Virus record (IMG/VR): IMGVR_UViG_3300005617_000008 | Span: 1-64,000 of that record | Length of the DNA stretch: 64,000 nt | Origin: a virus | Strand: one strand, 5' to 3' | Shown here: piece by piece, positions 8,048-15,328 of the stretch | Layout: every line of letters begins with the position of its first letter | Numbering within the stretch: the stretch's first letter is position 1 | Program-made: the position numbers and the translations under genes | Notes under the pieces: model-generated | Told to the model about the DNA's origin: nothing | The model's database searches: none | Seen by the model: only the letters and a program-made list of their open reading frames with translations

Positions 8048-8598
8048 TCGGAAATACGTATTATCGATTAACGGTAGAATCTTTTAGCCACCGCGACCAG
8101 CGGCAGCGAAAGCATTACCGTTGCAGGTGTCAGTGCGGAAACGTAAAAACGGTTCAAGGCTCATTGCTGACCAGTGGCAATACTAAAAGTTGCGGCTGTC
8201 TCGGGGCAGAAGTTCGCTGCTCTCTTACCAAACTACCCAACAACGGTTGTGTTATCAATCACTTAATCCTCCAATACAAGCGCCACGCCCGCTCCAGGGG
8301 CTATAGCTTCAATCTTAGCCGAGAAATGTTTGACTCTCTTGTTCGCCAGGCATGCCACTATTGCGGGGTACCACCATCAAACCTTAAGAGAACCAAGAAC
8401 TGCAAAGAAGGTTTCCTGTACAGCGGATTGGATCGTAAAGATCCTGAGCGTGGTTACGAGCGGGGTAACACGGTTCCTTGCTGCGCGATGTGTAATCAGG
8501 CAAAGCGTAACTTTACCGAACGGGTCTTCCTAGGCTGGATAAGACGAGTCGCTACCTACCAAGACGCAATGGCCGAACAATGGGGCAGCTTAATCTGA
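8044..8598 (+). CDS. HNH endonuclease with N-terminal zinc ribbon
   Basis: N-terminal residues 20-60 hold the CRCQCGN...SCGCLG pattern typical of phage homing HNH proteins. Residues 103-150 form the HNH fold: CHYCGVPPSN, then SGLDRKDPERGYERGNTVPCC and CNQAKRNFT. ATGA overlap with the methyltransferase-like gene. The last residues AMAEQWGSLI repeat that gene's own tail, so this reads as a homing-type insertion at the 3' end of the methylase gene that fused in frame to the displaced tail (inference). Confidence 0.8.
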   Translation: MIGNTYYRLTVESFSHRDQRQRKHYRCRCQCGNVKTVQGSLLTSGNTKSCGCLGAEVRCSLTKLPNNGCVINHLILQYKRHARSRGYSFNLSREMFDSLVRQACHYCGVPPSNLKRTKNCKEGFLYSGLDRKDPERGYERGNTVPCCAMCNQAKRNFTERVFLGWIRRVATYQDAMAEQWGSLI

Positions 8599-8613
8599 AA
8601 GGAGACAAATCAA

Positions 8614-8833
8614 ATGATCCCCCCACTCCCCCAAACCGCTCAGACTGACGATTGACGATCAAATCGAGACTCGCACCTATCAGACTAAACAATCCATGCG
8701 CTTCCCCGTGGATGAGGAGACGACTAAGAGATTAAAGGCTGTGATCGTGTCAGGTTCTTATGTTCCTTTGTGGCGCAGAATTCTGAGGAAACTACAACTT
8801 TTACCCCGTGGTATGAGATTGCGGGGATTCTGA
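8614..8833 (+). pseudogene. Small gene broken (or recoded) at a C6 run
   Basis: A strong site (AAAGGAGACAAATCAA) precedes ATG 8614, but that frame stops after 13 codons. Dropping one C from the run at 8619-8624 or from the C5 run at 8628-8632 opens a frame of about 72 codons (RLTIDDQIETRTYQTKQS, then RFPVDEETTKRLKAVIV...) ending at 8833. An in-frame ATG at 8696 would give a 45-residue remnant. Alternatives: real +1 frameshifting at CCC-C, mutation, or homopolymer error. Confidence 0.55.
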
Positions 8834-8975
8834 ATTCTTTTGCGGAGCGAGATTGTATGCCATGAGCGCTATTTCAGGTTTGAGACTCAGCCTTAGTTGT
8901 CTAGCGGAGTTTCACCGCCACCATTTGACCGGGTTCCGAAGTTGTCACCGAGCGCCCGGAATTCAGCTTTTGTCC

Positions 8976-9057
8976 GCCACGTCCCTCGTGGCCTTTCAAA
9001 CCGCCGTCCCTTGTACGGCGCACATTAGGCAGTCTGATTTTATTCGGTACTCAGACT
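8976..9057 (+). ncRNA. Candidate structured RNA: three consecutive hairpins
   Basis: Three perfect 6-bp stems occur in 82 nt: GCCACG/CGTGGC (8976-8981, 8987-8992), CGCCGT/ACGGCG (9002-9007, 9015-9020) and AGTCTG/CAGACT (9031-9036, 9052-9057). The first two share a CGTCCCT loop-side sequence, and CGTCCC recurs at about 9070. The stretch 8834-9344 has no convincing gene, so this is the main content of that gap before the terminator. Strand and function are unproven. Confidence 0.4.
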
Positions 9058-9134
9058 CTTGAAGAACCGTGCGTCCCGTGTTATATTATTGCCTGTCAAC
9101 GGAATCGCATTGCTCCGCTAAGGGTAATGAGATC

Positions 9135-9172
9135 AAAGGGCCGCGAGAACCTAAACCAGTCTCCGGCCCTTT
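9135..9172 (+). terminator. Rho-independent-like terminator
   Basis: AAAGGGCCG (9135-9143) pairs with CGGCCCTTT (9164-9172) around a 20-nt loop, followed by TTGTTAT. It sits at the end of the first early transcription unit and about 110 bp before the next promoter. Confidence 0.55.
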
Positions 9173-9254
9173 TGTTATACCTGCCTGATTTTCGTTTTTC
9201 AACGTGACTATTTGCAACACTGTGGCGTAAAAGCAACACTCACGCTCACCCCGA

Positions 9255-9272
9255 AAATAGTTCTAACTATTT
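9255..9272 (+). promoter_or_regulatory. Palindromic operator candidate
   Basis: Perfect 8-bp inverted repeat with a 2-bp centre: AAATAGTT-CT-AACTATTT. It lies 12 bp upstream of a -35 box. Its right half (CTAACTATTT) is repeated at the same distance upstream of the 4427 promoter, where the left half is degenerate. A dimeric repressor or activator site is the natural reading. Confidence 0.55.
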
Positions 9273-9284
9273 CGCTCAGACCTA

Positions 9285-9313
9285 TTGACATGTCGATATA
9301 GTTGATGTATCCT
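9285..9313 (+). promoter_or_regulatory. Second rightward early promoter
   Basis: TTGACA (9285-9290) and TATCCT (9308-9313) with a 17-bp spacer, preceded by the conserved module shared with 4403-4432. Drives the gene starting at 9345 and its followers after the terminator at 9135-9172. Confidence 0.62.
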
Positions 9314-9344
9314 GCTCTCACCTTAGCAAACAGGAGCAAAGCAA

Positions 9345-9500
9345 ATGTCAATCACAATTAAAAACAAAGATGGCAAGACGGTGTTGCACAGGGTTGCTAG
9401 AACCTCGCGCGGTTTCAATCGCAAGCAGCGACAAGAAATCGCAGCGGTCAGGTTGGCGCTGGCGTTAGATCCGCACTGGACACGGGAGGGTGTTAAATGA
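9345..9500 (+). CDS. Small basic protein (51 aa)
   Basis: Starts MSITIKNKDGKTVLHRVART with CAGGAG upstream. It is basic, and its stop overlaps the next ATG (ATGA). First gene of the second early transcript. Unknown. Confidence 0.55.
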   Translation: MSITIKNKDGKTVLHRVARTSRGFNRKQRQEIAAVRLALALDPHWTREGVK

Positions 9501-9961
9501 GCACGCAACAACTGAAGATGCAGCAAGTAAACGGCCCGATCCCATACGTCGCTCAATGGAAGAATGAACCAAAGACCTACGACCCGCGTACCGAGGGTTA
9601 CTTCGCAGTGGTTAACCTGAGCGGACACAAGATCGATCTTGGCGTCAGCGAGCGGGGCTATCAAGTATCCCTTTCACTTTCTTACGGCGATGTAGGAACG
9701 CCACGAGCGACATTGGATCAGGCCGTTGCTGAAATGGCGGTAACAATCGCTCGCTTCCCTAATGCCCAGCCCTATCTATCAATCGTTAAACTGCCGTGCG
9801 TCTTTTCCACGCGGGACGGCTGGATCGAGATCGACTACTCGATTCCGATGGATCTTCTTCACGAGGCGATCGATGCCGCTGATAGGGATAGGCGCTTTGG
9901 AGATGACTACGAGCGCTTTTGGACAACCAGCTTTGAGCGAAGGCACGGACTGCGCATTTGA
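9497..9961 (+). CDS. Hypothetical protein (154 aa)
   Basis: Probably alpha/beta: SGHKIDLGVSERGYQVSLSL, then TRDGWIEIDYSIPMDLLHEA and a helical C-terminus. Clear ATGA coupling to the upstream gene. No family recognised. Confidence 0.62.
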   Translation: MSTQQLKMQQVNGPIPYVAQWKNEPKTYDPRTEGYFAVVNLSGHKIDLGVSERGYQVSLSLSYGDVGTPRATLDQAVAEMAVTIARFPNAQPYLSIVKLPCVFSTRDGWIEIDYSIPMDLLHEAIDAADRDRRFGDDYERFWTTSFERRHGLRI

Positions 9962-9979
9962 AACGAAAGGCAATAAATC

Positions 9980-10189
9980 ATGCAACTAATCACTTTTACA
10001 CCTCCAGACAAACATCTTTGGATCGGGCAAGCCGAGCGCCTTCGCTGCGAGGTTTACACGGATGGCATTGGCGGTATGGCAATTACGGGCGACAAGTTTG
10101 CAATCCATCAGATCGTTGATCGGCTAGTTGAAGATGGAATCACGTTTCAGAAGTTCGTTAGCCTGGAAGGGAGATTACAGTCAACGTGA
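9980..10189 (+). CDS. Hypothetical protein (69 aa)
   Basis: GAAAGG precedes the ATG. Reads MQLITFTPPDKHLWIGQAER..., with ITGDKFAIHQIVDRLVEDG. Its end overlaps the GTG start of the next gene by 4 bp. Unknown. Confidence 0.58.
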   Translation: MQLITFTPPDKHLWIGQAERLRCEVYTDGIGGMAITGDKFAIHQIVDRLVEDGITFQKFVSLEGRLQST

Positions 10190-10662
10190 GCAGTACATCA
10201 GAATGCATATTTCACCGGTGCGACTTGCGGTACGAAGACGATGTGGCTATCTGTAACTTTTGCAATACGACCATCCCGATTGATGACGAATACGCTGCGC
10301 TGCCCGAATTCACGTTCGATCAGTTCGCCGTGTTGACGCGCACTCATACGGCAATGATGGATCAGGCAAGCGCACGCACTCAGAAGATTCTAGATCGAAT
10401 GAAACATCGCGGCTTCCTGAAATCAGCAGACGAATACGGCGCGGTCATCGAATACAACAATGCCTGCCACTGTCATCCCAAGTTTAATGAATTCACAATC
10501 CCTGCCGATTGGTTATTTGCGGAAGATTGGGAGGCGAAGGTTGACAAATACATGGCTGACCTTGAAGCGAAACGACTGGCAGCGGAAGCTGAGATCGACA
10601 AACTACGAGAGGCGCAGGAGCGCAAAGATTTAGCGCGACTACAGGCGAAGTACACGACATGA
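10186..10662 (+). CDS. Zinc-finger plus coiled-coil protein (158 aa)
   Basis: GTG start. N-terminal zinc ribbon ECIFHRCDLRYEDDVAICNFC over residues 6-26, a middle domain with NNACHCHPK near residue 87, and a C-terminal coiled coil from about residue 118 rich in Glu, Lys and Ala. Probably a DNA- or RNA-associated protein; function not known. Confidence 0.6.
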   Translation: MSSTSECIFHRCDLRYEDDVAICNFCNTTIPIDDEYAALPEFTFDQFAVLTRTHTAMMDQASARTQKILDRMKHRGFLKSADEYGAVIEYNNACHCHPKFNEFTIPADWLFAEDWEAKVDKYMADLEAKRLAAEAEIDKLREAQERKDLARLQAKYTT

Positions 10663-10829
10663 CAGCGATCACCTTAAAACAACTCCATTGTCTCCGCTGT
10701 GGTCATCACTGGTGGCCGCGCACAACCGAAACGCCGCGCACTTGTGCAAAATGCAATAACCCTTATTGGGATCGACCGCGAACGAAACGCAACACGAAGC
10801 CAGGGCCAAAGAACGGAGCGAAGAAATGA
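10659..10829 (+). CDS. Zinc-ribbon mini-protein (56 aa)
   Basis: CLRCGHHWWPRTTETPRTCAKC gives a tidy CxxC-x14-CxxC site over residues 11-32, followed by a basic tail with PGPKNGAKK. This zinc-ribbon plus basic tail form is widespread in phages. ATGA overlaps on both sides. Confidence 0.68.
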   Translation: MTAITLKQLHCLRCGHHWWPRTTETPRTCAKCNNPYWDRPRTKRNTKPGPKNGAKK

Positions 10830-11020
10830 GCGAGAGCAAATCAAGTTCAAGTGGTGCAGGGTGCGGGATATTCTCCGCTGGCAGTGTAGTGGCCTTCATT
10901 ATCTCGTGGAAGCTGTGACATTCGTTCTGGTGGGCGTTGTTAGCCGCTGTTTTCGGATGGGGTTATGTACTTTATGCGGCAATCTACTACTTAGAGCAAA
11001 TCAAGGCGTGGCTCGGTTGA
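10826..11020 (+). pseudogene. Small membrane protein with an in-frame TGA
   Basis: ATGA-coupled start. The first 30 codons read SSSSGAGCGIFSAGSVV then a hydrophobic stretch to FIISWKL. TGA follows at 10916-10918, and the same frame continues with HSFWWALLAAVFGWGYVLYA to a stop at 11018-11020. Both sides match a common phage membrane-peptide type that has two hydrophobic segments with a W-rich join. A single G-to-A change of TGG would explain the stop; the UGA-C context is leaky in bacteria, so readthrough is also possible. Confidence 0.6.
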
Positions 11021-11057
11021 GTTGTCGCACTCCCCCGCGTCAGGAAAGGTTGAGAGA

Positions 11058-11279
11058 ATGTCTGCAAAGCTGTACACGTTCCGACTAACGGAAATGGAGG
11101 CCAAGGTTGCCGGAGACGCACTAGCGGCAGCACTGGCTGGGCCAACGGATGATAGTTCCGACTTCGGATGGTCTAAAGCTGAATGCAATGCCGCGATACG
11201 AGCCGAGGAGAAGTTGAGCATTTCCGAGACGCCGGAATTTGCAGAGCAAGTTAGAAAGCAAGGCGGCGGTAAAGGTTGA
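11058..11279 (+). CDS. Hypothetical protein (73 aa)
   Basis: ATG 11058 (MSAKLYTFRLTEMEAKVAGD) after AGGAAAGG. Helical, with a final KQGGGKG tail. An alternative TTG-initiated frame starts 36 bp earlier. Unknown. Confidence 0.58.
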   Translation: MSAKLYTFRLTEMEAKVAGDALAAALAGPTDDSSDFGWSKAECNAAIRAEEKLSISETPEFAEQVRKQGGGKG

Positions 11280-11296
11280 GAGAGGAGAGTTGAGTG

Positions 11297-11371
11297 ATGG
11301 CTAAGTTCAGGAAGAAGCCCCGGACGCAGACTGAACCTGATGTGCGGCTCTTGCATTGCTCAACGCATTGA
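11297..11371 (+). CDS. Short reading frame starting MAKFRKKP (24 aa)
   Basis: Has a good GAGAGGAG site and begins MAKFRKKP, the start of a well-known family of phage proteins that normally run to 70-110 residues. Here it ends after 24 codons. It may be a remnant of such a gene, or a leader coupled to the overlapping gene at 11340 in the +1 frame. Confidence 0.35.
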   Translation: MAKFRKKPRTQTEPDVRLLHCSTH

Positions 11372-11525
11372 GCGGTTGAGCGGCTTCGACTACTACGACA
11401 TCTATCACGGCTCTAAGTACGGCGATAAAGTGGGCGCCCTGGAATGCGAACTAAGCCAAGCACGTGAATCAAACACCACCACTCCCTGCGATGCTGCAAG
11501 GGAAAGGGATAACCAAAATGGCTGA
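11340..11525 (+). CDS. Hypothetical protein (61 aa)
   Basis: Overlaps the preceding short frame in the +1 register. Reads MCGSCIAQRIERLSGFDYYD then HGSKYGDKVGALECELSQ, protein-like with a CxxC at the start. No clear ribosome site of its own, so translation may depend on the upstream frame, or the two pieces may be one frameshifted gene. Confidence 0.48.
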   Translation: MCGSCIAQRIERLSGFDYYDIYHGSKYGDKVGALECELSQARESNTTTPCDAARERDNQNG

Positions 11526-12171
11526 TTACCGTGTCGTAATAAACGAGGTTCAAAAGGGCGTAAGAGCTTGTCCAACGTGCCAGCGAACAGAAGCAGGACA
11601 CGATTGGCCTAACTGCATGAACTTCCCTCCCACTGCGCCTGCTGAGAGTGGAGAAGTAGATCGGTTGCGGGAACAGTTTGAACTACTGGACGACCCTGAC
11701 GGTCTGTACACCGAAACGAAGACGAGGATCGAAGCAATGGCCCGCGCCAAAGCTATCGCTGAGTGCGTCGAGAAAATAAACTCAATGCGCGGCGCGGAAT
11801 ATAACTCCGAATTCGGCACAATGACAGGAGTTGTCGAAGGCGGTTACATCGATAAAGTCGCAGCGGTTGAGTTGCTGCAATCACTCGCCAAAGGAGAGGG
11901 AGAGGACGGCGACAACGCGCGTAAGAAGCTCCAGCATTTGGTTGCGACCTGTAACGACGTTTACATCGTCTACGATTACGATGAGCGCCGCCGACGCAGG
12001 ATTCGCGGTCTGAAGGCAATGAGGGGCGACGGAATAATTCCTCTGCGCCATCCGCAGGAGTTTGCGGATACGCTGCTCAAGGTGATTGCAGACTGCGACA
12101 GGTACAACGCATCGCTCGCCCCGCTCACCGCCCGGAAGGAGAAAGAGGGAGAATCTGATGTCACTGAGTAA
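11518..12171 (+). CDS. Hypothetical protein with N-terminal Cys pair (217 aa)
   Basis: ATG 11518 chosen because GGGAAAGGGATAACC precedes it; a GTG at 11464 in frame is possible. Residues 17-34 hold CPTCQRTEAGHDWPNC, a likely metal site. The rest is helical and charged (DRLREQFELLDDPDG, DYDERRRRRIRGLK). No family recognised. Confidence 0.58.
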   Translation: MADYRVVINEVQKGVRACPTCQRTEAGHDWPNCMNFPPTAPAESGEVDRLREQFELLDDPDGLYTETKTRIEAMARAKAIAECVEKINSMRGAEYNSEFGTMTGVVEGGYIDKVAAVELLQSLAKGEGEDGDNARKKLQHLVATCNDVYIVYDYDERRRRRIRGLKAMRGDGIIPLRHPQEFADTLLKVIADCDRYNASLAPLTARKEKEGESDVTE

Positions 12172-12280
12172 ACGAATGCAAGACGATCTAAATCGAGAAT
12201 TTGAACCTCGATACGATGAAGAAGTTGAGCAATGGCCTTCCGACCAGGAATTAGCCGACGACGAGAACTGCGATGCCTAA
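12158..12280 (+). CDS. Short acidic protein (40 aa)
   Basis: Reads MSLSKRMQDDLNREFEPRYD and ends ADDENCDA. Strong AAGGAGAAAGAGGGAG upstream; overlaps both neighbours. Unknown. Confidence 0.5.
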   Translation: MSLSKRMQDDLNREFEPRYDEEVEQWPSDQELADDENCDA

Positions 12281-12722
12281 AGACACGCTCTTAATCAACA
12301 TGGATGACGCCGCCGCAAAGCGCGAGCTGATGATCCAAATCGGACGACTCTCCGGGCTTTACGAGGTCTACATCAAGCCTCGGAAACGCACTCGGTCATT
12401 GGACCAGAACGCTTATTACTTTGCCGCCGTGGTGACTCCGTTTCGTGACTGGCTTCGGGAAAACTATGGCGACTCTCGTATATCAACTGACGAAGCTCAC
12501 GAGATGCTAAAAGTTAAAATCTTAGGTCTCACTGAAAAACAAATTCCAAATTCAAGCGAGACCATGACCATCATTCCCCGGTCCAAAACTTTAACCGTCG
12601 AGGAGTTTAGTGAGTATATCGAGAAAGCAGCCGCTTGGCTGGCCGAGTTTTGCAATATCATCGTGCTTTCATCTGAAGCATTTTACGAAGCGGAACCACC
12701 AGCAAGAAAGAAGACAGCATGA
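12273..12722 (+). CDS. ninB: NinB-like recombination mediator
   Basis: NinB (lambda Orf) binds single-stranded DNA and helps load recombinases onto it. The diagnostic block RKRTRSLDQNAYYFAAVVTP is at residues 37-56. A helical C-terminal half follows with TMTIIPRSKTLTVEEFSEYI, as in the family, whose usual length is about 140-150 residues (149 here). It lies directly before a small gene and a RecB-type nuclease, forming a recombination cluster. Confidence 0.85.
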   Translation: MPKDTLLINMDDAAAKRELMIQIGRLSGLYEVYIKPRKRTRSLDQNAYYFAAVVTPFRDWLRENYGDSRISTDEAHEMLKVKILGLTEKQIPNSSETMTIIPRSKTLTVEEFSEYIEKAAAWLAEFCNIIVLSSEAFYEAEPPARKKTA

Positions 12723-12925
12723 AATTATTTCAAGTTCTCTACGATGGAGCGTCAAGGCCAATCATTCAGACACCGACTGGACGCTGGCTCAGTCTCAGTC
12801 AATTCGACAAGGGGCGCTGGCAACCCTACGACCGTGAAGATAGCGACTGCAAGATAATAACCGAAACGCTTAACTGGGTTCTTATTCACGCTCCTGAAAT
12901 CGTCAAAGAATGGGAGAACGAATAA
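12719..12925 (+). CDS. Hypothetical protein (68 aa)
   Basis: ATGA overlap with ninB and TAATG overlap with the nuclease gene, so co-translated with both. Reads as a compact beta-rich protein (FQVLYDGASRPIIQTPTGRW). May work with the recombination genes, but this is inferred from position only. Confidence 0.58.
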   Translation: MKLFQVLYDGASRPIIQTPTGRWLSLSQFDKGRWQPYDREDSDCKIITETLNWVLIHAPEIVKEWENE

Positions 12926-13722
12926 TGCTTGATCCTATTGAAGAAATACTTTTCAAACATCTGATAGCTGAGCGCCAAAAAGAAGAACGGGCACCGTCGT
13001 TACTCCCCGACAAGCCCCACGCCAACGCTTCATCTGCCGGGGGATGCGCCCGCGCTATCGGTTTCCGTGTCGCCGGAGTCGAATCATCAAATCCGATTAC
13101 CGGGGACGCGCTGTTTAACTTTTCAATAGGCGATCAAATCCACGATACAATCCAAACCGCCATGCTGGCCGCAATCCCAGGCGCAGAAAAAGAAATCAAC
13201 GGCGTCATTGAAGACTTCATAACCTGTCGCGCCGACCTGAAATACCCCGCTGCCGATGGTGAAATGGTCTGCACGGAAATTAAGTCCGTCTCTGACTTCG
13301 CCTACAAACTAGCTACCGGAGCCAAGCTAAAATCAAACGGACAATGGAATAAGAAAGATCAAAAAGCGGAAGGCCCAAAACGTGAACACATTCTACAAGT
13401 CGGCATCTCCGCGAAGTCTATCGGCGCGGCCTATCTCTGTATTGTTTACACCCGAAAAACCGCCGCAAAAGATGAGCCGATTATAGCCGAGTGGCGCTTT
13501 AGAATCAATGAGTTAAATGATAAAATCGACGCTGAAATTGCACGTCTGAAAGAGATTGTTCAACTCGTAATTAGCGGAAAATTACCGCCGCGAGAGTACG
13601 AAGGAAATACGATCTTTGAACCACTAAAAACGCGGTGGCCCTGCTCGTACTGCGGCTATCTAACTGCCTGCTCCAAAATAGAATCAGGCGTAATTCCCTT
13701 AAACCCAAGCGAGCCTTTGTAA
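12925..13722 (+). CDS. Cas4/RecB-type PD-(D/E)XK nuclease
   Basis: Exonuclease family used in phage recombination. Residues 90-120 show RADLKYP with the catalytic Asp, then CTEIKSVSDF with the E-x-K pair. QVGISAKSIGAAYLCIVY follows. One cysteine near residue 37 (GGCARAIGF) and three at the end (CSYCGYLTAC) reproduce the Cas4 arrangement that holds a 4Fe-4S cluster. ATG 12925 chosen for GGGAG eight bases upstream; another in-frame ATG lies 15 bp earlier. Confidence 0.8.
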   Translation: MLDPIEEILFKHLIAERQKEERAPSLLPDKPHANASSAGGCARAIGFRVAGVESSNPITGDALFNFSIGDQIHDTIQTAMLAAIPGAEKEINGVIEDFITCRADLKYPAADGEMVCTEIKSVSDFAYKLATGAKLKSNGQWNKKDQKAEGPKREHILQVGISAKSIGAAYLCIVYTRKTAAKDEPIIAEWRFRINELNDKIDAEIARLKEIVQLVISGKLPPREYEGNTIFEPLKTRWPCSYCGYLTACSKIESGVIPLNPSEPL

Positions 13723-13756
13723 TCCAGCTCGCCCCTAAAACAAGAAAGGAATCCAT

Positions 13757-14602
13757 ATGGCACTCGAAGACTTTGACGGTGGAAACGGAATCTACTTGAA
13801 GCTGAAACACGGCTACCTATGCCAAGAATCCAAAACTGAAAAGGAAGGATGGAAAAAGGTCGAGGGCGAATTCGATGGCACTCCCTATAAAAAGTGGATT
13901 CGGCCTTACAAATCAGTCAGCGGCTACATAGATAAGATCGAACGCTACGATAGAGAGTTTAGCGGTCGTAAGATACGCGGCTGGAATATCACGATCACAG
14001 ATGGTGAGGCCCACTACGTACTGGATATCCCTTTCTCCAGCGTGAAAGTAAATTCTCGATGGATGAAACTCGCAGAGAGTATCGACTACAACAAACCTGT
14101 CCATATTTCCGGCTGGCTAGACAAGAAATCAGACTCAATGGCAATTAACATCCAACAGGACGGCGTAACAGTTCCCCAGAAATACACCCGAGAAGACCCT
14201 GGCGAAATGCCGGAGCCGATTCAGAGGTCAAGCGGCAAGTGGGATTACGGGGCTCAAGAAGACTTTCTCGTGGAACGCTTACTAAAGTTCGTTATCCCCA
14301 ATGTGGAACTGATCGCCGCAAAACGCAACGAAGGAAAGCCCGCTGAGCAACCGAAGGAACCCGAGTCAGGAACTACCGAAAGCAACGGGCTGGAAAACGA
14401 TTACAGCGAAAGCGACAGTCCAATGCGAGACATTCAGAGATCAGTTACCGCACTCGCCGGAACCAAAGTTGTGAACGGTGCTGGTGAGAGTGAAATCCTA
14501 AAGGAGTATTTCGGGACGGATAAGTGGACCGAAGTTGAAATGCTGCCAGAGGGATTACTAAAAGCAATGGCAGCAAAACTGGATAACCTGATCCCGTTCT
14601 AA
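13757..14602 (+). CDS. SSB-like DNA-binding protein with IPF tail
   Basis: 281 residues. The N-terminal 150 residues look beta-rich (SGYIDKIERY, ITDGEAHYVLDIPFSS, VHISGWLDKKSDSMAINIQ) as in OB-type folds. An acidic, Ser/Glu-rich linker spans about 195-225, then a helical region. The protein ends LDNLIPF, like the DDDIPF tip by which bacterial SSBs recruit partners. It follows NinB and the nuclease. Related phage proteins of this shape are annotated variously; SSB function is inferred. Confidence 0.5.
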   Translation: MALEDFDGGNGIYLKLKHGYLCQESKTEKEGWKKVEGEFDGTPYKKWIRPYKSVSGYIDKIERYDREFSGRKIRGWNITITDGEAHYVLDIPFSSVKVNSRWMKLAESIDYNKPVHISGWLDKKSDSMAINIQQDGVTVPQKYTREDPGEMPEPIQRSSGKWDYGAQEDFLVERLLKFVIPNVELIAAKRNEGKPAEQPKEPESGTTESNGLENDYSESDSPMRDIQRSVTALAGTKVVNGAGESEILKEYFGTDKWTEVEMLPEGLLKAMAAKLDNLIPF

Positions 14603-14606
14603 GAAC

Positions 14607-14692
14607 AAAGAAGCCTGCCAGTTAAGACCGACGTTAATTCGCCGTGCTTCCAAATGGGAAGGGTCACAAACGGACGCTCTTGTCAGGCAGGC
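14607..14692 (+). repeat. 10-bp inverted repeat enclosing a small hairpin
   Basis: GAAGCCTGCC right after the SSB-like gene pairs with GGCAGGCTTC about 65 nt later; GU and single pairs can extend the stem inward. Between them CTTCC-AAATG-GGAAG can form a second hairpin. It could act as a terminator-like or processing structure, or as a small RNA. Confidence 0.5.
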
Positions 14693-14814
14693 TTCAATGC
14701 TTTACACCCAAAGGGATTGAATGATAGCACAAAACACGAACGCCCCGCCAATTTCTTGACGAGGCGAGCATGTGTTCACGATTGGCTCGTCCGTGCGGGT
14801 TGAGCTAAACGCAG

Positions 14815-14837
14815 CGTAACACAAAATAAGTGTTGCG
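14815..14837 (+). repeat. 8-bp hairpin with A-rich loop
   Basis: CGTAACAC pairs with GTGTTGCG (one GU if RNA) around AAAATAA. Overlaps a promoter-like -35 box at its right edge. Confidence 0.4.
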
Positions 14838-15254
14838 ACAAATACAAAATCATCTTAATATCGTCACGTTCATGGTTGACTTGCCTGCGCATCTTACCTG
14901 ATAGCCTCTCAAGCCAATCAAAAATTCAACCTGACGATATTTACCGAACTAAAAGGATCGTCCGTGTCCGTGGACTCTTTCCGCATCATTGCCAGTTGGT
15001 CAGCCCTCGCCGATAAAGCTGCGTCAAGCCAGCCTGTAAGCGGGAGTAACCGGAGAAACAGCCGTAGGCATTGCTCTGGCTCTGTCGGATTGCGCTTGGA
15101 GACAGCACGTTAATAAACGCGGGAGCACTGAACAAGCGATTGTACCGCGTCGGCCATGCCAGCTAAGGTAAACGCCCCTCGGTGAGTCGAGGCAAGCGGC
15201 TGACAAACCCGTCCAAGATAAACACAAGCGTATCGCTCAGAACTCAGCGGGGAC

Positions 15255-15297
15255 ACGCGTGTAAATCCGATCCTTTTCACGGTGGATTTACTGCGTC
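15255..15297 (+). repeat. Long hairpin ahead of the 15329 gene
   Basis: GTAAATCC (15261-15268) pairs perfectly with GGATTTAC (15284-15291); outer ACGC/GCGT and GG/CC pairs extend the stem. It lies in the leader of the next gene and may control it. Confidence 0.45.
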
Positions 15298-15328
15298 CAA
15301 CTCGAATCTAACAAGGACAGTTAGCAGC

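Larger units (their letters stand above)
14603..15328 (+). other. Long non-coding stretch with several hairpins
   Basis: 726 bp inside an otherwise gapless operon. No reading frame with a ribosome site and protein-like composition was found on either strand. It holds the inverted repeats listed separately, promoter-like TTGCGA-17-TAATAT (14833-14861), and no clear tandem iterons. A replication origin or structured RNA is possible. Confidence 0.5.

Noticed and set aside
8853-9062. 69-codon frame in the gap after the broken gene
   Set aside because: TTG start, no ribosome site, and the region instead shows three perfect hairpins.
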